Part shown: in pieces, positions 27,919 to 36,916 of the stretch
How the letters are laid out: each line of letters starts with the position of its first letter
How positions within the stretch are numbered: the stretch's first letter is position 1
Assembly (NCBI GenBank): GCA_963744115.1
Contig: CAVUSI010000003.1
Location: forward strand, 62,001-126,000
DNA from: Chersky-267 sp963744115
GTDB taxonomy: Bacteria; Chloroflexota; Limnocylindria; Limnocylindrales; CSP1-4
Direction: 5' to 3'
Length of the DNA stretch: 64,000 nucleotides
Program-made: the position numbers and the translations under genes
The notes under the pieces: generated by a model
Told to the model about the DNA's origin: nothing
What the model saw: only the letters and a program-made list of their open reading frames with translations
The model's database searches: none

Positions 27919-27924
27919 TAGAAT
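27919..27924 (+). promoter_or_regulatory. possible -10 box TAGAAT of the idh-purE operon
   Basis: TAGAAT lies 42 bases before the ATG at 27967. GAGGAG at about 27951 can serve as the Shine-Dalgarno site. Confidence 0.4.
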
Positions 27925-27966
27925 TCGGCGGGCTGCCGACCCAACCGCCCCGAGGAGACCCGACCG

Positions 27967-29439
27967 ATGTCCCAGGCCCACCAGGTGACCGTCATCCCAG
28001 GTGACGGGGTCGGACCGGAGGTCGTCCGCTCGGCGGTCCGGATCATCGAGGCCGAAGGGGTCCGGATCGCCTGGGAGGAGGCCGAGGCCGGCCTCGAGGT
28101 GTTCAAGCGCGGCGACACGAGCGGCGTCCCGGCGGCCACCCGGCAGTCGATCGAGCAGACCCGGGTCGTCCTCAAGGGGCCGCTCGAGACCCCCGTCGGG
28201 TTCGGCGAGAAGAGCGCCAACGTCACGTTGCGCAAGCTGTTCGAGACGTACGCCAACGTCCGGCCGGCACGGGAGCTGGCGGGCGTCCCGACCCGCTACG
28301 CGGGCGAGGGCGTCGACATGATCATCGTCCGCGAGAACGTCGAGGACCTCTACGCGGGGATCGAGCACATGCAGACGCCGGACGTCGGCCAGTGCCTCAA
28401 GATCATCAGCCGGAAGGGGTCCGAGAAGGTCATCCGGTACGCCTTCGAGCTGGCCCGTCGCGAGGGTCGTCAGAAGGTCACGTGCGCGACCAAGGCCAAC
28501 ATCATGAAGCTCACCGAGGGCCTGTTCAAAGGCGTCTTCGAGGAGCTGGCACAGGAATACCCCGAGATCGTCGCGGAGCACCTGATCATCGACAACGTCG
28601 CCCATCAGCTCGCCAAGGCGCCTGCCCAGTTCGACATCATCGTCACCACCAACCTCAATGGCGACATCATCAGCGACCTCGCCAGCGGGCTCGTCGGAGG
28701 GCTGGGGTTCGCCTCGTCGGGCAACTACGGCGACGGCGTGGCGATCTTCGAGGCGGTCCACGGGTCCGCGCCGAAGTACGCCGGCAAGGATGTGATCAAT
28801 CCGACGGCGCTCATCCTCAGCTCGGTGATGATGCTTCGGCACCTCGGCGAGGTGAAGGCGGCCGACCGGATCGAGGATGCCGTCCTGGCCACGCTGGAGA
28901 GCGGCGCCGCGGTGACCCAGGACCTCGCCCGCCAGACCGGCGGGGACGTCGAGCAGGCCGCCTCGACATCCGGGTTCACCGACGCGGTCATCGCGGCCCT
29001 CGGCCACCGACCGTCGCGCGGCGGTCGGCGAGAGCGTCCGACGGGATCGCCGCCGACCGTCCTCCCGGGCTGGGACTACTCGCCGGCCCACTACGCCGGC
29101 ATCGACCGACGGACGATCGGGATGGACATCTTCATCGCGACCGAGATCGGGTCCGACGTCCTCGGGCCGGACCTCGAGCGGATCGCGGGCGGGACCCCAT
29201 TCGAGCTCGAGATGATCTCGAGCCGCGGGACGAAGGTCTATCCGCCGACCGGCCTGTCGCCCGACGACGTCGGCCTGGTCCGGGCCCGCTTCGTCACGCG
29301 CGATCGCGGCGATGCCGTCGACGCCGAGCTGCTCGACCTCCAGGCTCGAGTCGCGTCGCAGCACCCCGGCTGGACGCACATCGAGAAGCTCCACGTCTTC
29401 GCCGGCCACGACGGCTTCACCAAGGCCCAGGGTCAGTAG
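27967..29439 (+). CDS. icd: isocitrate dehydrogenase, long form
   Basis: This 490-residue enzyme has the isopropylmalate/isocitrate dehydrogenase fold (1-335), with GDGVGPEV, substrate-site VRENVEDLYAGIEH, and GSAPKYAGKDVINPTA. A C-terminal extension of about 140 residues follows, as in Thermus-type isocitrate dehydrogenases. It oxidises isocitrate to 2-oxoglutarate; cofactor preference was not determined. PurE follows after two bases. Confidence 0.87.
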   Translation: MSQAHQVTVIPGDGVGPEVVRSAVRIIEAEGVRIAWEEAEAGLEVFKRGDTSGVPAATRQSIEQTRVVLKGPLETPVGFGEKSANVTLRKLFETYANVRPARELAGVPTRYAGEGVDMIIVRENVEDLYAGIEHMQTPDVGQCLKIISRKGSEKVIRYAFELARREGRQKVTCATKANIMKLTEGLFKGVFEELAQEYPEIVAEHLIIDNVAHQLAKAPAQFDIIVTTNLNGDIISDLASGLVGGLGFASSGNYGDGVAIFEAVHGSAPKYAGKDVINPTALILSSVMMLRHLGEVKAADRIEDAVLATLESGAAVTQDLARQTGGDVEQAASTSGFTDAVIAALGHRPSRGGRRERPTGSPPTVLPGWDYSPAHYAGIDRRTIGMDIFIATEIGSDVLGPDLERIAGGTPFELEMISSRGTKVYPPTGLSPDDVGLVRARFVTRDRGDAVDAELLDLQARVASQHPGWTHIEKLHVFAGHDGFTKAQGQ

Positions 29440-29441
29440 CG

Positions 29442-29936
29442 GTGGCGACCCGATCGGGCGTCCTCGTCGGCATCGTCGGCGGCAGTCGCTCCGACTTCCC
29501 CATCCTCGAGAAGGGGGCCGCCTTGCTGACCGAGCTCGGCGTGCCCAACGAGCTCCGGGTGGTCTCCGCCCATCGCACCCCGGACCTGCTCTATCGCTAC
29601 GCCGAGGAGGCTCCGGGGCGAGGCATCCGGGTGATCGTGGCCGGCGCCGGCGGGGCGGCGCACCTGCCCGGGATGATCGCCGCGAAGACCATGCTCCCGG
29701 TCATCGGCGTCCCGATCCCGACCCAGCACCTCGGCGGTCTCGACTCGCTCCTGTCGATCGTCCAGATGCCCCGCGGGGTCCCCGTTGCCACGGTCGCGAT
29801 CGGCAACGCCGAGAACGCGGCCCTGCTCGCGGCAGAGATCCTGGCGCTGTCCGACGTCGCGCTTGCCGGGCGCGTCCGAGCCTACCGCGCCGCGCAGACC
29901 CAGGCCGTGCTCGACGACGAGACGAACCAGGGCTGA
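29442..29936 (+). CDS. purE: N5-carboxyaminoimidazole ribonucleotide mutase
   Basis: This 164-residue protein has VGIVGGSRSDFPILEKGA (the PurE GS-SD loop), VVSAHRTPDLLY and VIVAGAGGAAHLPGM, which bind CAIR and carry the catalytic His. It rearranges the PurK product to CAIR. GTG 29442 follows the idh stop after two bases. purE is about 2.2 kb from purK, with two unrelated genes between. Confidence 0.93.
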   Translation: MATRSGVLVGIVGGSRSDFPILEKGAALLTELGVPNELRVVSAHRTPDLLYRYAEEAPGRGIRVIVAGAGGAAHLPGMIAAKTMLPVIGVPIPTQHLGGLDSLLSIVQMPRGVPVATVAIGNAENAALLAAEILALSDVALAGRVRAYRAAQTQAVLDDETNQG

Positions 29937-29944
29937 CCGCGAGG

Positions 29945-30709
29945 TCAGCCGGGCTCGATCCCGGTGACGACGAAGCGCGCGCGACAGCGGGCGACCATCT
30001 TGGCCTTCGATGGGCCCGCGTCCTGCCCCGACTCCCATGGCGCGGACTTGCAGGTCGCGGCCGCGGCGTCGTCGAAATGGCCGGTCACGACGACGAAGCC
30101 GTCGAGGTGCGGACCGAACGGGCAGGCCGGCGCTCCTTCGTCGGTGATCGAGCAGCGCCCGAGCGACGGCGGGACCCTGACGACCAGCCACGCGTTCTGA
30201 TCCTGATCCGCGAGTGGCGTTGGCTGGAGGATCACCCCCATCCAGTCGTCGGCGAGCCAGGCCGGCGTCATCTTCCAGGCGCTCGCTCCGCCAAGCCCCT
30301 CGGTCGTGGGGACGTAGGCTCGGAACGTCAGCGCCCTGGACCCGAAGCACTTGACGGCCGTGCCGGCGCGGGCAAGATCCCTGGTCGTCGCGAGATCGAC
30401 AGGGGGCGTCGGGCAACCGGCTGCACCGATCGCGGCGGACGACGAGGGGTTCGGTGCGGCGGTCGGCGATGCGGCTGCGCCGAACGTGGGCGTCGGAGAG
30501 GCTGCCAAGGTCGGTGACGGGGTCGCCGAAGCTGTCGACGTCGCCGCCGACGCGGCCGTCGGACCCGCGGGCACGGCGGCGGTCGGCGTCGCGGGTCCGG
30601 CGCTCGACGATGCCCCGGCGCAACCCGCCAGCAGCGCGGCGGCGATCGCCGGCGCGAGGATCCATCGACTCTGCCGGGTCCGTCCGTGAGTCCGACCGCG
30701 ACCATTCAT
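29945..30709 (-). CDS. putative lipoprotein
   Basis: The start at 30709 gives 254 residues with an Arg-rich N terminus, a hydrophobic segment and the lipobox LLAGC near residue 28. An Ala/Pro/Thr/Ser-rich linker (about 30-90) precedes a compact domain with several cysteines (CPTPP, KCFGS, RCSIT, ACPFG, TCKSA, RCRARF). GGAGGG lies upstream of the ATG. No family was recognised. A cell-surface role is likely because of the lipobox and linker. Confidence 0.7.
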   Translation of the reverse strand: MNGRGRTHGRTRQSRWILAPAIAAALLAGCAGASSSAGPATPTAAVPAGPTAASAATSTASATPSPTLAASPTPTFGAAASPTAAPNPSSSAAIGAAGCPTPPVDLATTRDLARAGTAVKCFGSRALTFRAYVPTTEGLGGASAWKMTPAWLADDWMGVILQPTPLADQDQNAWLVVRVPPSLGRCSITDEGAPACPFGPHLDGFVVVTGHFDDAAAATCKSAPWESGQDAGPSKAKMVARCRARFVVTGIEPG

Positions 30710-30793
30710 GCCACCCTCCGACGTTCGACCTGGAGCACTCGTGTGACGTCCGCGATCCGGGTGCCGTGACACCCATCGGTCGACCGCTCGGAC

Positions 30794-30799
30794 TACGAT
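30794..30799 (+). promoter_or_regulatory. -10 box TACGAT of the 30806 operon
   Basis: TACGAT ends six bases before ATG 30806, again leaving no room for a Shine-Dalgarno site. Confidence 0.5.
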
Positions 30800-30805
30800 G
30801 GGTCC

Positions 30806-31228
30806 ATGGACGACCCGAGATATGAGCCGGGGATGCCGGTGCTCGACCGGCAGGCCGTCCGTACGCCGATCCTCCCGCCGAGCCTCCAGGGCCTCCCGCC
30901 CCGGTCCGTGCCAGAGCTCAGGCCCACCCCGCTCCAGCGGCATTACATCAGCCTGTCGGTCGTCGCGCTGATCTGCGGTGCGGTCGCGATCACCGCGCTC
31001 GAGCTGGGGGTCGCGCCCGGCAGCCCGCTGGTCAAGCTGTGCGTCGTCATCGGGGCGCCGGTGCTCTTCCTGACGACCACCGACGCCGCCGTTCGGATCT
31101 GGCGATCGGCCTGGGCCTGGATGCCCGTGAACCCTGGGCGCGGCCTGTTCCGGCTGGCGTGGTTCCTGGCGACGGTGATCCTCCTCGGCGTGCTCGCGGT
31201 CGCGACCTGGGTGGTCCTCAGCGCATGA
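30806..31228 (+). CDS. small membrane protein of unknown function
   Basis: This 140-residue protein has a Pro-rich N-terminal 45 residues and three predicted membrane helices (about 48-68, 75-93 and 115-138). No family was recognised. It overlaps the Nudix gene by four bases (ATGA), so the two are co-translated. The N terminus is probably cytoplasmic, judging from its charge. Confidence 0.65.
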   Translation: MDDPRYEPGMPVLDRQAVRTPILPPSLQGLPPRSVPELRPTPLQRHYISLSVVALICGAVAITALELGVAPGSPLVKLCVVIGAPVLFLTTTDAAVRIWRSAWAWMPVNPGRGLFRLAWFLATVILLGVLAVATWVVLSA

Positions 31229-31851
31229 CCGGATCGGGTCGCGGGCGCGATGGACGGTCGACCGACATCGCCTCGGGGGCGGGCGTACCGGCCTGGGTCG
31301 CCGGGACGATCAAGCACTGCTCACGGTGCGGTGCCGAGCTGGTCTCCGGCCCGCTCGAGGGCGAGCATCGCGATCGGCTCGCCTGCCCTCGCTGCGGGCA
31401 CATCGCGTACGTCAATCCACGGCTCGTCGCGACGACCCTGCCGGTGACCGCCGCCGGCGACGTCGTCCTGATCCGTCGCGGCATCGAACCGGCGATCGGC
31501 GCCTGGGCCCAGCCGGGCGGCTTCCTCGAGGTCGACGAGACCGTCCATGAGGCGGCCATCCGGGAGACCCTCGAGGAGACGGGCCTGATCGTCGATCCGG
31601 GCGAGATCGTGGGTCTGTACTCGCGGCTCGAGGCGACCGTCGTGGTCGTGGTCTTCGAAGCGCGGATCGTCGGGGGGGAGGCCCACCCGACACCCGAGGC
31701 CACGGCTGTCGAGACCTTCACACCCGAATCGATCCCCTGGGAGGAGATCGGGTTCAAGACGACGTACTACGCGCTCGTCGACTGGCTCGCGCGACGCCGT
31801 CCGGACCTGTCGCCGGGTCCGCCGCCGACCTGGCGGCGTTGGGAAGGCTGA
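31225..31851 (+). CDS. Nudix hydrolase with zinc ribbon
   Basis: This 208-residue protein has a four-Cys zinc ribbon (CSRCGAE and CPRCGHIAYVNP, about 31-60) followed by a Nudix domain. The Nudix box reads GGFLEVDETVHEAAIRETLE, then ETG (about 100-122), with the required Glu residues. The ribbon plus YVNPR is typical of ADP-ribose or NADH pyrophosphatase-like Nudix enzymes, but the substrate is not certain. Confidence 0.88.
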   Translation: MTGSGRGRDGRSTDIASGAGVPAWVAGTIKHCSRCGAELVSGPLEGEHRDRLACPRCGHIAYVNPRLVATTLPVTAAGDVVLIRRGIEPAIGAWAQPGGFLEVDETVHEAAIRETLEETGLIVDPGEIVGLYSRLEATVVVVVFEARIVGGEAHPTPEATAVETFTPESIPWEEIGFKTTYYALVDWLARRRPDLSPGPPPTWRRWEG

Positions 31852-31903
31852 TCCCGACTCCGGGTTCCCGTCGGATGGTCGCGGGGCGGCTCGCCAGATC
31901 CCT

Positions 31904-32458
31904 TCACACCGTCGGTGACGGACCCGCCAACGAGGACCGGCGCGGGGTCGTGGCGGTCAGCCATCCCCAGGCGCCCGACAGCAGCCCGATCACCGCGATC
32001 GAGGCAGCGCCGACCGCGATGAGGCCGACCGTGGTCGCCCAGTTGGCCCGGTCATCGGTCGGGGAGTTGGTCAGGACCAGCACCCCGTAGACCCCGTACA
32101 TCCCGGCGAACAGACCGACCACGGACACCGCGATCGCGGCCGCCCCGCCCCACCAGCGTCGCCCCCGCAGCGCCCAGGCCGTGACGACCAGCCCCGCGCC
32201 GAGCAGCGCCCAGGCGAGGGCGTACTGGCGTCCGGCCGAGTCGCCTGCCGTGAGTGCGACGGCGTAGCCCTCGAGGGCGCCGCCGGCGACGATCAGGATG
32301 CCCGAGATGACATCGATCGACAGTGGGCGCCGCGTCGGCGGCCGACGGGCGATCGTCGGTCCGGTGTCGTCGGCCTCGGGGTCCGGGCCCGCGCCCGGTT
32401 CGGCGGTCGTGGTCAGGCTCGTGCCCGGTTCGACGGTCGTAGTGGGGCGGTCATCCAT
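31904..32458 (-). CDS. membrane protein, about four helices
   Basis: This 184-residue protein has a Thr/Pro/Asp-rich cytoplasmic N terminus (1-45) and four predicted helices (about 48-68, 78-98, 105-130 and 143-165). No family was recognised. It is convergent with the Nudix gene. Confidence 0.62.
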   Translation of the reverse strand: MDDRPTTTVEPGTSLTTTAEPGAGPDPEADDTGPTIARRPPTRRPLSIDVISGILIVAGGALEGYAVALTAGDSAGRQYALAWALLGAGLVVTAWALRGRRWWGGAAAIAVSVVGLFAGMYGVYGVLVLTNSPTDDRANWATTVGLIAVGAASIAVIGLLSGAWGWLTATTPRRSSLAGPSPTV

Positions 32459-32945
32459 GGCCGGCAGTCTGCGGCGCCGTTCGTCCTGTCGGCAATCCCT
32501 CGTCCGTCATGGGTCGAGGGTGGCGACGACCAGGCCGTGGGGCAGGCCGCCAGGCAGGACGCCCGTCGGGGGGCCGTCCGACGATCTCGATACAACGGGC
32601 ATTCCTAGGAATGGGCGAGGAGGTTGGTCCGGGACCGATCCCGCGGTCGCGAGGGCCGGAAGCCGCACCTCGTACGAATGGTCGTCGTATCCGGGCTCTT
32701 GGATCGCTCTGGCGAGGCCGAACGATCGCCCTCCGGCGTCAGCTACGAATGCCCGTGCTACCCGTCGCGGAACGAGGCGGGAACGAGGCGGGAACGAGGC
32801 GGGAACGAGGACGAGGCCGCGAGCGAAGCGGGCGTCGCGGAACGAGGCGGACCGGCGGAACACGGCGGGGCGGCCTACAGAACGACCCGGAACGGGCCCG
32901 CGAGCCTCAAGGGCGGCGCGGCGGCGCCGAGCGAGGCGGGCCTGG
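32459..32945. other. gene-free stretch with a palindrome and short tandem repeats
   Basis: No reading frame here has convincing codon use or similarity. It contains a perfect 14-base palindrome, CATTCCTAGGAATG (32600-32613). An inverted pair, ACGGGCATT (32595-32603) and AATGCCCGT (32748-32756), lies 145 bases apart. Four copies of the 11-base unit GGAACGAGGCG lie at 32769-32812, the last degenerate, with looser copies to about 32900. Confidence 0.55.
32769..32812. repeat. 11-base tandem repeat, four copies
   Basis: GGAACGAGGCG repeats head to tail at 32769, 32780, 32791 and 32802; the last copy ends in AC. It lies downstream of the aldehyde dehydrogenase gene. Confidence 0.75.
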
Positions 32946-34436
32946 TCAGTCGAGGTCGACGAAGATGTTCTTGGTCTCGGTGTAGAGCTCCACGGCGTGG
33001 AGGCCGAGCTCGCGCCCGATGCCCGACATCTTGTACCCACCGAACGGCGCCTCGGTGTGGACCGAGCTGTTCGAGTTCACGCTCAGGACGCCGGCCTGGA
33101 CGCCCTTGGCAGTGCGCAGGGCGCGTCCGATGTCCCGACTCCAGATCGAGCCCGACAGGCCGTAGGGCGTGGCGTTGGCGAGTCGGACGGCCTCCTCCTC
33201 CGTGTCGAACGGGATGATCGAGACGACCGGGCCGAAGATCTCCTCGCGGGCGATCCGCATGTCGTTGGAGACGCCCGCGAAGACGGTCGGCAGAACGTAG
33301 GTCCCCGCCGCCAGGTCCGGGTCCTCGGGAGCCGTCCCGCCGACGAGCAGCTCGGCACCTTCGTCCTGGCCGATCCCGATGTAGTCCATGACGCGGTCGC
33401 GCTGGCGCGGATGGACCATCGGCCCGACCTCGGTGGCGTCGTCCGACGGGTCGCCGACCTTGACCTTGCGGGTCGCGTCGACGAACAGCTCGACGACCCG
33501 GTCGTGGGCCGAGCGCTCGACGAGGATCCGGCTCCGGGCGCAGCAGTCCTGCCCGCAATTGTCGAAGACGCTGTACGGCGACTCGCGGGCGAACTTCTCG
33601 AGGTCCGCGTCGGCGAACACGATGTTCGGGCTCTTGCCGCCGAGCTCGAGGCTGACCTTCTTCACGTTGTTCGCGGCCAGTCGCATGATCTCCTGGCCGG
33701 TCGTCGTCTCGCCCGTGAAGGCCACCTTCCCGATCCCGGCGTGACCCGCGATCGCCGCACCCGCGGTCCCGCCCGGCCCGGTCACGATGTTGACGACGCC
33801 GGCGGGGAAGCCCGCCTCGAGGGCGAGCTCGCCGAGCCGGATCGTGCTGAGCGGCGTCCAGCTCGCGGGCTTGAGGATGCAGGTGTTCCCGGCGGCCAGG
33901 GCCGGCCCGAGCTTCCAGCTCGCCATCAGCATCGGGAAGTTCCAGGGGACGATCAGGCCGACCACGCCGATCGGTTCGCGCAGGGTGAAGTCGAGACCGG
34001 GCTTGCTGACCGGGATCGTCTCGCCGAAGATCTTGTTGGCCGCTCCGGCGTAATACTCGAACACGAGGCTGGCACCGAGGGCCTCGCCGCGCGCGCCGCT
34101 GATCGGCTTGCCGACGTTGCGACTCTCGAGGCGGGCGAGCTCCTCGAGGTTGGCCTTGACCAGCGCCGAGAACTTGGCGAGCGTCCGGCCGCGTTTGCTG
34201 GCGGACCAGGTCGACCAGCCCTTCGGGTCGTCGAATGCCTGGCGGGCCGCGGCGACGGCGCGGTCGACGTCCTCCTTGCCACCCAACGGCGCCGTCCCCA
34301 GGGCCCTGCCCGTGGCGGGCTCGAGCACGTCGAACGTCTGTCCGTCGGCGGCATCCACCGACCGGCCCCCGATGACCATCTTCGCGACGATCCGGTCCGG
34401 ACTGGTCTGCGGCTCGGTCTGGGGCTCGGTCGTCAT
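32946..34436 (-). CDS. aldehyde dehydrogenase
   Basis: This 496-residue NAD(P)-dependent enzyme has the cofactor loop FTGETTTGQEI (about 238-248), catalytic Glu in LELGGKSPNIVF (about 262-273) and catalytic Cys in NCGQDCCARSR (about 296-306). It resembles betaine-aldehyde and gamma-aminobutyraldehyde type enzymes. The extra cysteines around the nucleophile are unusual but occur in the family. A -10 box TATCAT lies about 57 bases upstream. The substrate is not known. Confidence 0.92.
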   Translation of the reverse strand: MTTEPQTEPQTSPDRIVAKMVIGGRSVDAADGQTFDVLEPATGRALGTAPLGGKEDVDRAVAAARQAFDDPKGWSTWSASKRGRTLAKFSALVKANLEELARLESRNVGKPISGARGEALGASLVFEYYAGAANKIFGETIPVSKPGLDFTLREPIGVVGLIVPWNFPMLMASWKLGPALAAGNTCILKPASWTPLSTIRLGELALEAGFPAGVVNIVTGPGGTAGAAIAGHAGIGKVAFTGETTTGQEIMRLAANNVKKVSLELGGKSPNIVFADADLEKFARESPYSVFDNCGQDCCARSRILVERSAHDRVVELFVDATRKVKVGDPSDDATEVGPMVHPRQRDRVMDYIGIGQDEGAELLVGGTAPEDPDLAAGTYVLPTVFAGVSNDMRIAREEIFGPVVSIIPFDTEEEAVRLANATPYGLSGSIWSRDIGRALRTAKGVQAGVLSVNSNSSVHTEAPFGGYKMSGIGRELGLHAVELYTETKNIFVDLD

Positions 34437-34492
34437 GACTGGATCCTCGGGTGGTGCGGGCGGATCGTCCCGGGTCGGGCTGGAGGGCCTCG

Positions 34493-34498
34493 ATGATA
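34493..34498 (-). promoter_or_regulatory. -10 box TATCAT of the aldehyde dehydrogenase gene
   Basis: TATCAT on the minus strand lies 56 bases upstream of ATG 34436, and GAGGA near the start codon can act as a Shine-Dalgarno site. Confidence 0.4.
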
Positions 34499-34537
34499 CG
34501 CCGGTCGCGGCGGTCGTCCGGCGGGTCGGACCGTCGC

Positions 34538-34543
34538 TACACT
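34538..34543 (+). promoter_or_regulatory. -10 box TACACT of the potassium channel gene
   Basis: TACACT ends seven bases before GTG 34551, predicting a leaderless mRNA with a GTG start. Confidence 0.5.
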
Positions 34544-34550
34544 CGACGAC

Positions 34551-35591
34551 GTGACCGCGCCACCGCCACGAGCGAACAAGCGCCGATCCGGCTGGGCCAT
34601 CGGTCTGCCGGTGGCGACACGCCGGACGGCGTTATGGATCATGGTGGTGGTCGCGATCGGCATCGTCGGCACGATCGGCTATGCGCTGCTCGAGGGCTGG
34701 ACCGTCGAGGAGTCGCTGTACATGACGGTGATCACGCTGACCACCGTCGGGTTCCGCGAGGTCCATCCGCTCGATGAGGCCGGCCAGGTCTGGACGATGG
34801 TGCTGGCGATCTCGGCGGTGGGGATCATCTTCGGGACGATCGGGCTGGTGGCCGAGGCGATCGTCGCCGATGCGGCGAGCGGCAAGCGGGAGGCCAAGCT
34901 GATGCAGCGCGCGGTGGACCAGATCCGCGACCACTATCTCGTCTGCGGCTACGGCCGCGTCGGGTCGACCGTCGCTCGCGAGCTCGTCCACGGGGGCCAG
35001 CGCGTCGTGGTCATCGACGTCCGGGCGGAGTCGCTCGCGACCGCCCAGGCCGACGGTCACCTCGTCATCGCCGGGGACGCGACCGACGACGAGACCCTGC
35101 GACGGGCCGGCGTCGAACGTGCCCGCGGGCTCGTCACGTCGATCGATTCGGACGCCCTCAACGTCTACGTGACGCTGTCGTCGCGGGCGATCAGTCCGGC
35201 GCTGTTCATCGTCGCGAGGGCCAACGCGGAAGGTTCGGAGGGCAAGCTCCTGCAGGCCGGAGCCGACCGGGTCGTCTCGCCGTACTCGATGGCCGGCCGG
35301 CGCATCGCCGAGCTGGCCATCCGGCCACGGGTGGCCGACTTCATCGACGCGGCGCTGTCCCATGGGGAGCTCGCGTTCTCGCTCGAGGAGGTCGAGGTCG
35401 CCGCAGGCGGACCGCTCGAGGGGATGACCGTCGGCGCGTTGCGCGACGCCGGGATCTTCCTCCTGGCGATCGTCCGTGACCCCAACGAGTACGTGCCCAA
35501 CCCACCGGACGAGCGCACGGTCGTGGCCGGCGAGAGCCTCATCGTGTCGGGGAGCGCGGAGACCCTCCAGCAGCTGCGCGCCCGCGTCTAA
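34551..35591 (+). CDS. two-helix potassium channel with RCK (TrkA) domain
   Basis: This 346-residue protein has a first membrane helix (about 27-48), a pore loop with TTVGFREV (about 63-70), and a second helix (about 80-105). A cytoplasmic RCK domain begins HYLVCGYGRVGSTVARE, and a TrkA-C-like domain follows (about 255-346). Potassium channels usually have TVGYGD or TVGFGE; here the last filter Gly position is Arg. The gene is divergent from the aldehyde dehydrogenase gene. Confidence 0.88.
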   Translation: MTAPPPRANKRRSGWAIGLPVATRRTALWIMVVVAIGIVGTIGYALLEGWTVEESLYMTVITLTTVGFREVHPLDEAGQVWTMVLAISAVGIIFGTIGLVAEAIVADAASGKREAKLMQRAVDQIRDHYLVCGYGRVGSTVARELVHGGQRVVVIDVRAESLATAQADGHLVIAGDATDDETLRRAGVERARGLVTSIDSDALNVYVTLSSRAISPALFIVARANAEGSEGKLLQAGADRVVSPYSMAGRRIAELAIRPRVADFIDAALSHGELAFSLEEVEVAAGGPLEGMTVGALRDAGIFLLAIVRDPNEYVPNPPDERTVVAGESLIVSGSAETLQQLRARV

Positions 35592-35599
35592 CCGGCGGC

Positions 35600-36076
35600 C
35601 TAGCCGAGGTCGCCGTGCTCCTCCCGCGCGGCCAGCTCGCGCTCGACATTCCGGACGAGCACTCCGATCTCGGTCCGCATCGCATCGCGGATGGCGCGCG
35701 TCCCGGCCAGCGCCAGCGTCCCCGAGACCGTCAGGTCGATCGCGTAGGACACGCCCGTCCGGGTGCCATCGACGGGTTCGAGGTCGAATGGGACGACCAC
35801 GCGGAGGGAGCCGCCGATGCCGCGCGCGGTCCCGTCGAGCTCGAGGCGGAGGTGGGTCGGAGGACGCCGCTCGCTGAACGTCGCCACGGCGTCGGTCCGG
35901 ACGGTCATCATCTGGAGCCGGCTGACGAGCACGAGACGGAGTCGGTCCGGGCCGTCCGGCTCGACCGACTCGCAGCCCGGCAGCACCCGGCCGAGCGCCG
36001 CCGGATCGTCGAGGATCGACCAGATGGCGCTGGGCGTCCCGGCGATCTCGACCCGGTCGACGATCGGTTCGCTCAC
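35600..36076 (-). CDS. SRPBCC family protein (CoxG/polyketide cyclase-like)
   Basis: This 158-residue protein shows the START/SRPBCC pattern: an N-terminal strand and helix (VEIAGTPSAIWSILDDPAALGR), PGCESVEPDG, and a long C-terminal amphipathic helix. PGCESV is typical of the CoxG subfamily. Its ATG overlaps the polyphosphate glucokinase stop by four bases. It may bind a small hydrophobic ligand; no function is established. Confidence 0.8.
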   Translation of the reverse strand: MSEPIVDRVEIAGTPSAIWSILDDPAALGRVLPGCESVEPDGPDRLRLVLVSRLQMMTVRTDAVATFSERRPPTHLRLELDGTARGIGGSLRVVVPFDLEPVDGTRTGVSYAIDLTVSGTLALAGTRAIRDAMRTEIGVLVRNVERELAAREEHGDLG

Positions 36077-36906
36077 GTCGCCAGGTCTGGAGCCCGCTCC
36101 GTGCTCGGCGGCTCGAGTGGAGCCGTTTGCGTCGCGTCCATCCGCTCGGCCGCGAACATCGCGGCGCCGACGATGCCCGCGTCGTTGCGCAGCTCCGCGG
36201 CCACGATCGGGACCTGGACCGTCAGGAACGGCACGAACTTCTCAGGGTTCTTGCTGACCCCACCGCCGAGGATGAACAGCCGGGGGCTGAACAGCCGGTC
36301 GATCGCGATCAGGTGCTCGTCGAGATCCGCCGCCCACGCCTTCCACGACAGGCCGCGCCGCACCCGTGCACTCGATGCGGAGCGTCGCTCGGCGTCGCGG
36401 CCGCGGATCTCCATGTGGCCGAGCTCGGTGTTGGGGACCAGCTTGCCGTCCGAGAACAGGGCGGACCCGAGGCCCGTGCCGAGCGTCAGCATGAACACGG
36501 AGCCGAGCTGCCCGACGCCCGCCCCGAACCGCATCTCGGCGACGCCGGCCGCATCCGCATCGTTGACGACGACGACATTCCGCGCGAGCGCTCGGCTGAA
36601 TTCGAACGTCGCGGCGTAGTCGACCCAGCCCGGATCGATGTTGGCAGCCGACTTCGTGATCCCATCGACGACGACCGACGGGATCCCGATGCCGACTGGC
36701 ACCGTGGCCGGATCCGCGGCCTCCGGCACGGCCCGGGCGATCCGCGCGACGAGGCGCCTGGTCGCGGCCACGACCGCCTGTGGGGTCGACGGCATCGGGG
36801 TCGCCGTCCGGAGCCGCTCGCCGACGAGTCGGCCGGTCCGCAGGTCGACGGCGCCGGCCTTGATCCCGCTCCCGCCGATGTCGATCCCGATCGCGTAGTC
36901 GGTCAC
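36073..36906 (-). CDS. ppgK: polyphosphate glucokinase (ROK family)
   Basis: This 277-residue kinase has GIDIGGSGIKAG (phosphate-binding), VVVNDADAAG (catalytic Asp), and LTLGTGLGSALF. An Arg-rich stretch ending RRGLSWKAWAADLDEHL is typical of PpgK and binds polyphosphate. GTG 36906 was chosen because it places the DIGGSG loop at the usual distance. It phosphorylates glucose with polyphosphate and/or ATP. It lies ten bases after the SDR gene. Confidence 0.9.
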   Translation of the reverse strand: MTDYAIGIDIGGSGIKAGAVDLRTGRLVGERLRTATPMPSTPQAVVAATRRLVARIARAVPEAADPATVPVGIGIPSVVVDGITKSAANIDPGWVDYAATFEFSRALARNVVVVNDADAAGVAEMRFGAGVGQLGSVFMLTLGTGLGSALFSDGKLVPNTELGHMEIRGRDAERRSASSARVRRGLSWKAWAADLDEHLIAIDRLFSPRLFILGGGVSKNPEKFVPFLTVQVPIVAAELRNDAGIVGAAMFAAERMDATQTAPLEPPSTERAPDLAT

Positions 36907-36916
36907 GGTCCGTGCC

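Noticed and set aside
32507..33040. Minus-strand gene downstream of the aldehyde dehydrogenase
   Set aside because: The frame overlaps the dehydrogenase end and passes through 11-base repeats; there is no family similarity or start signal.
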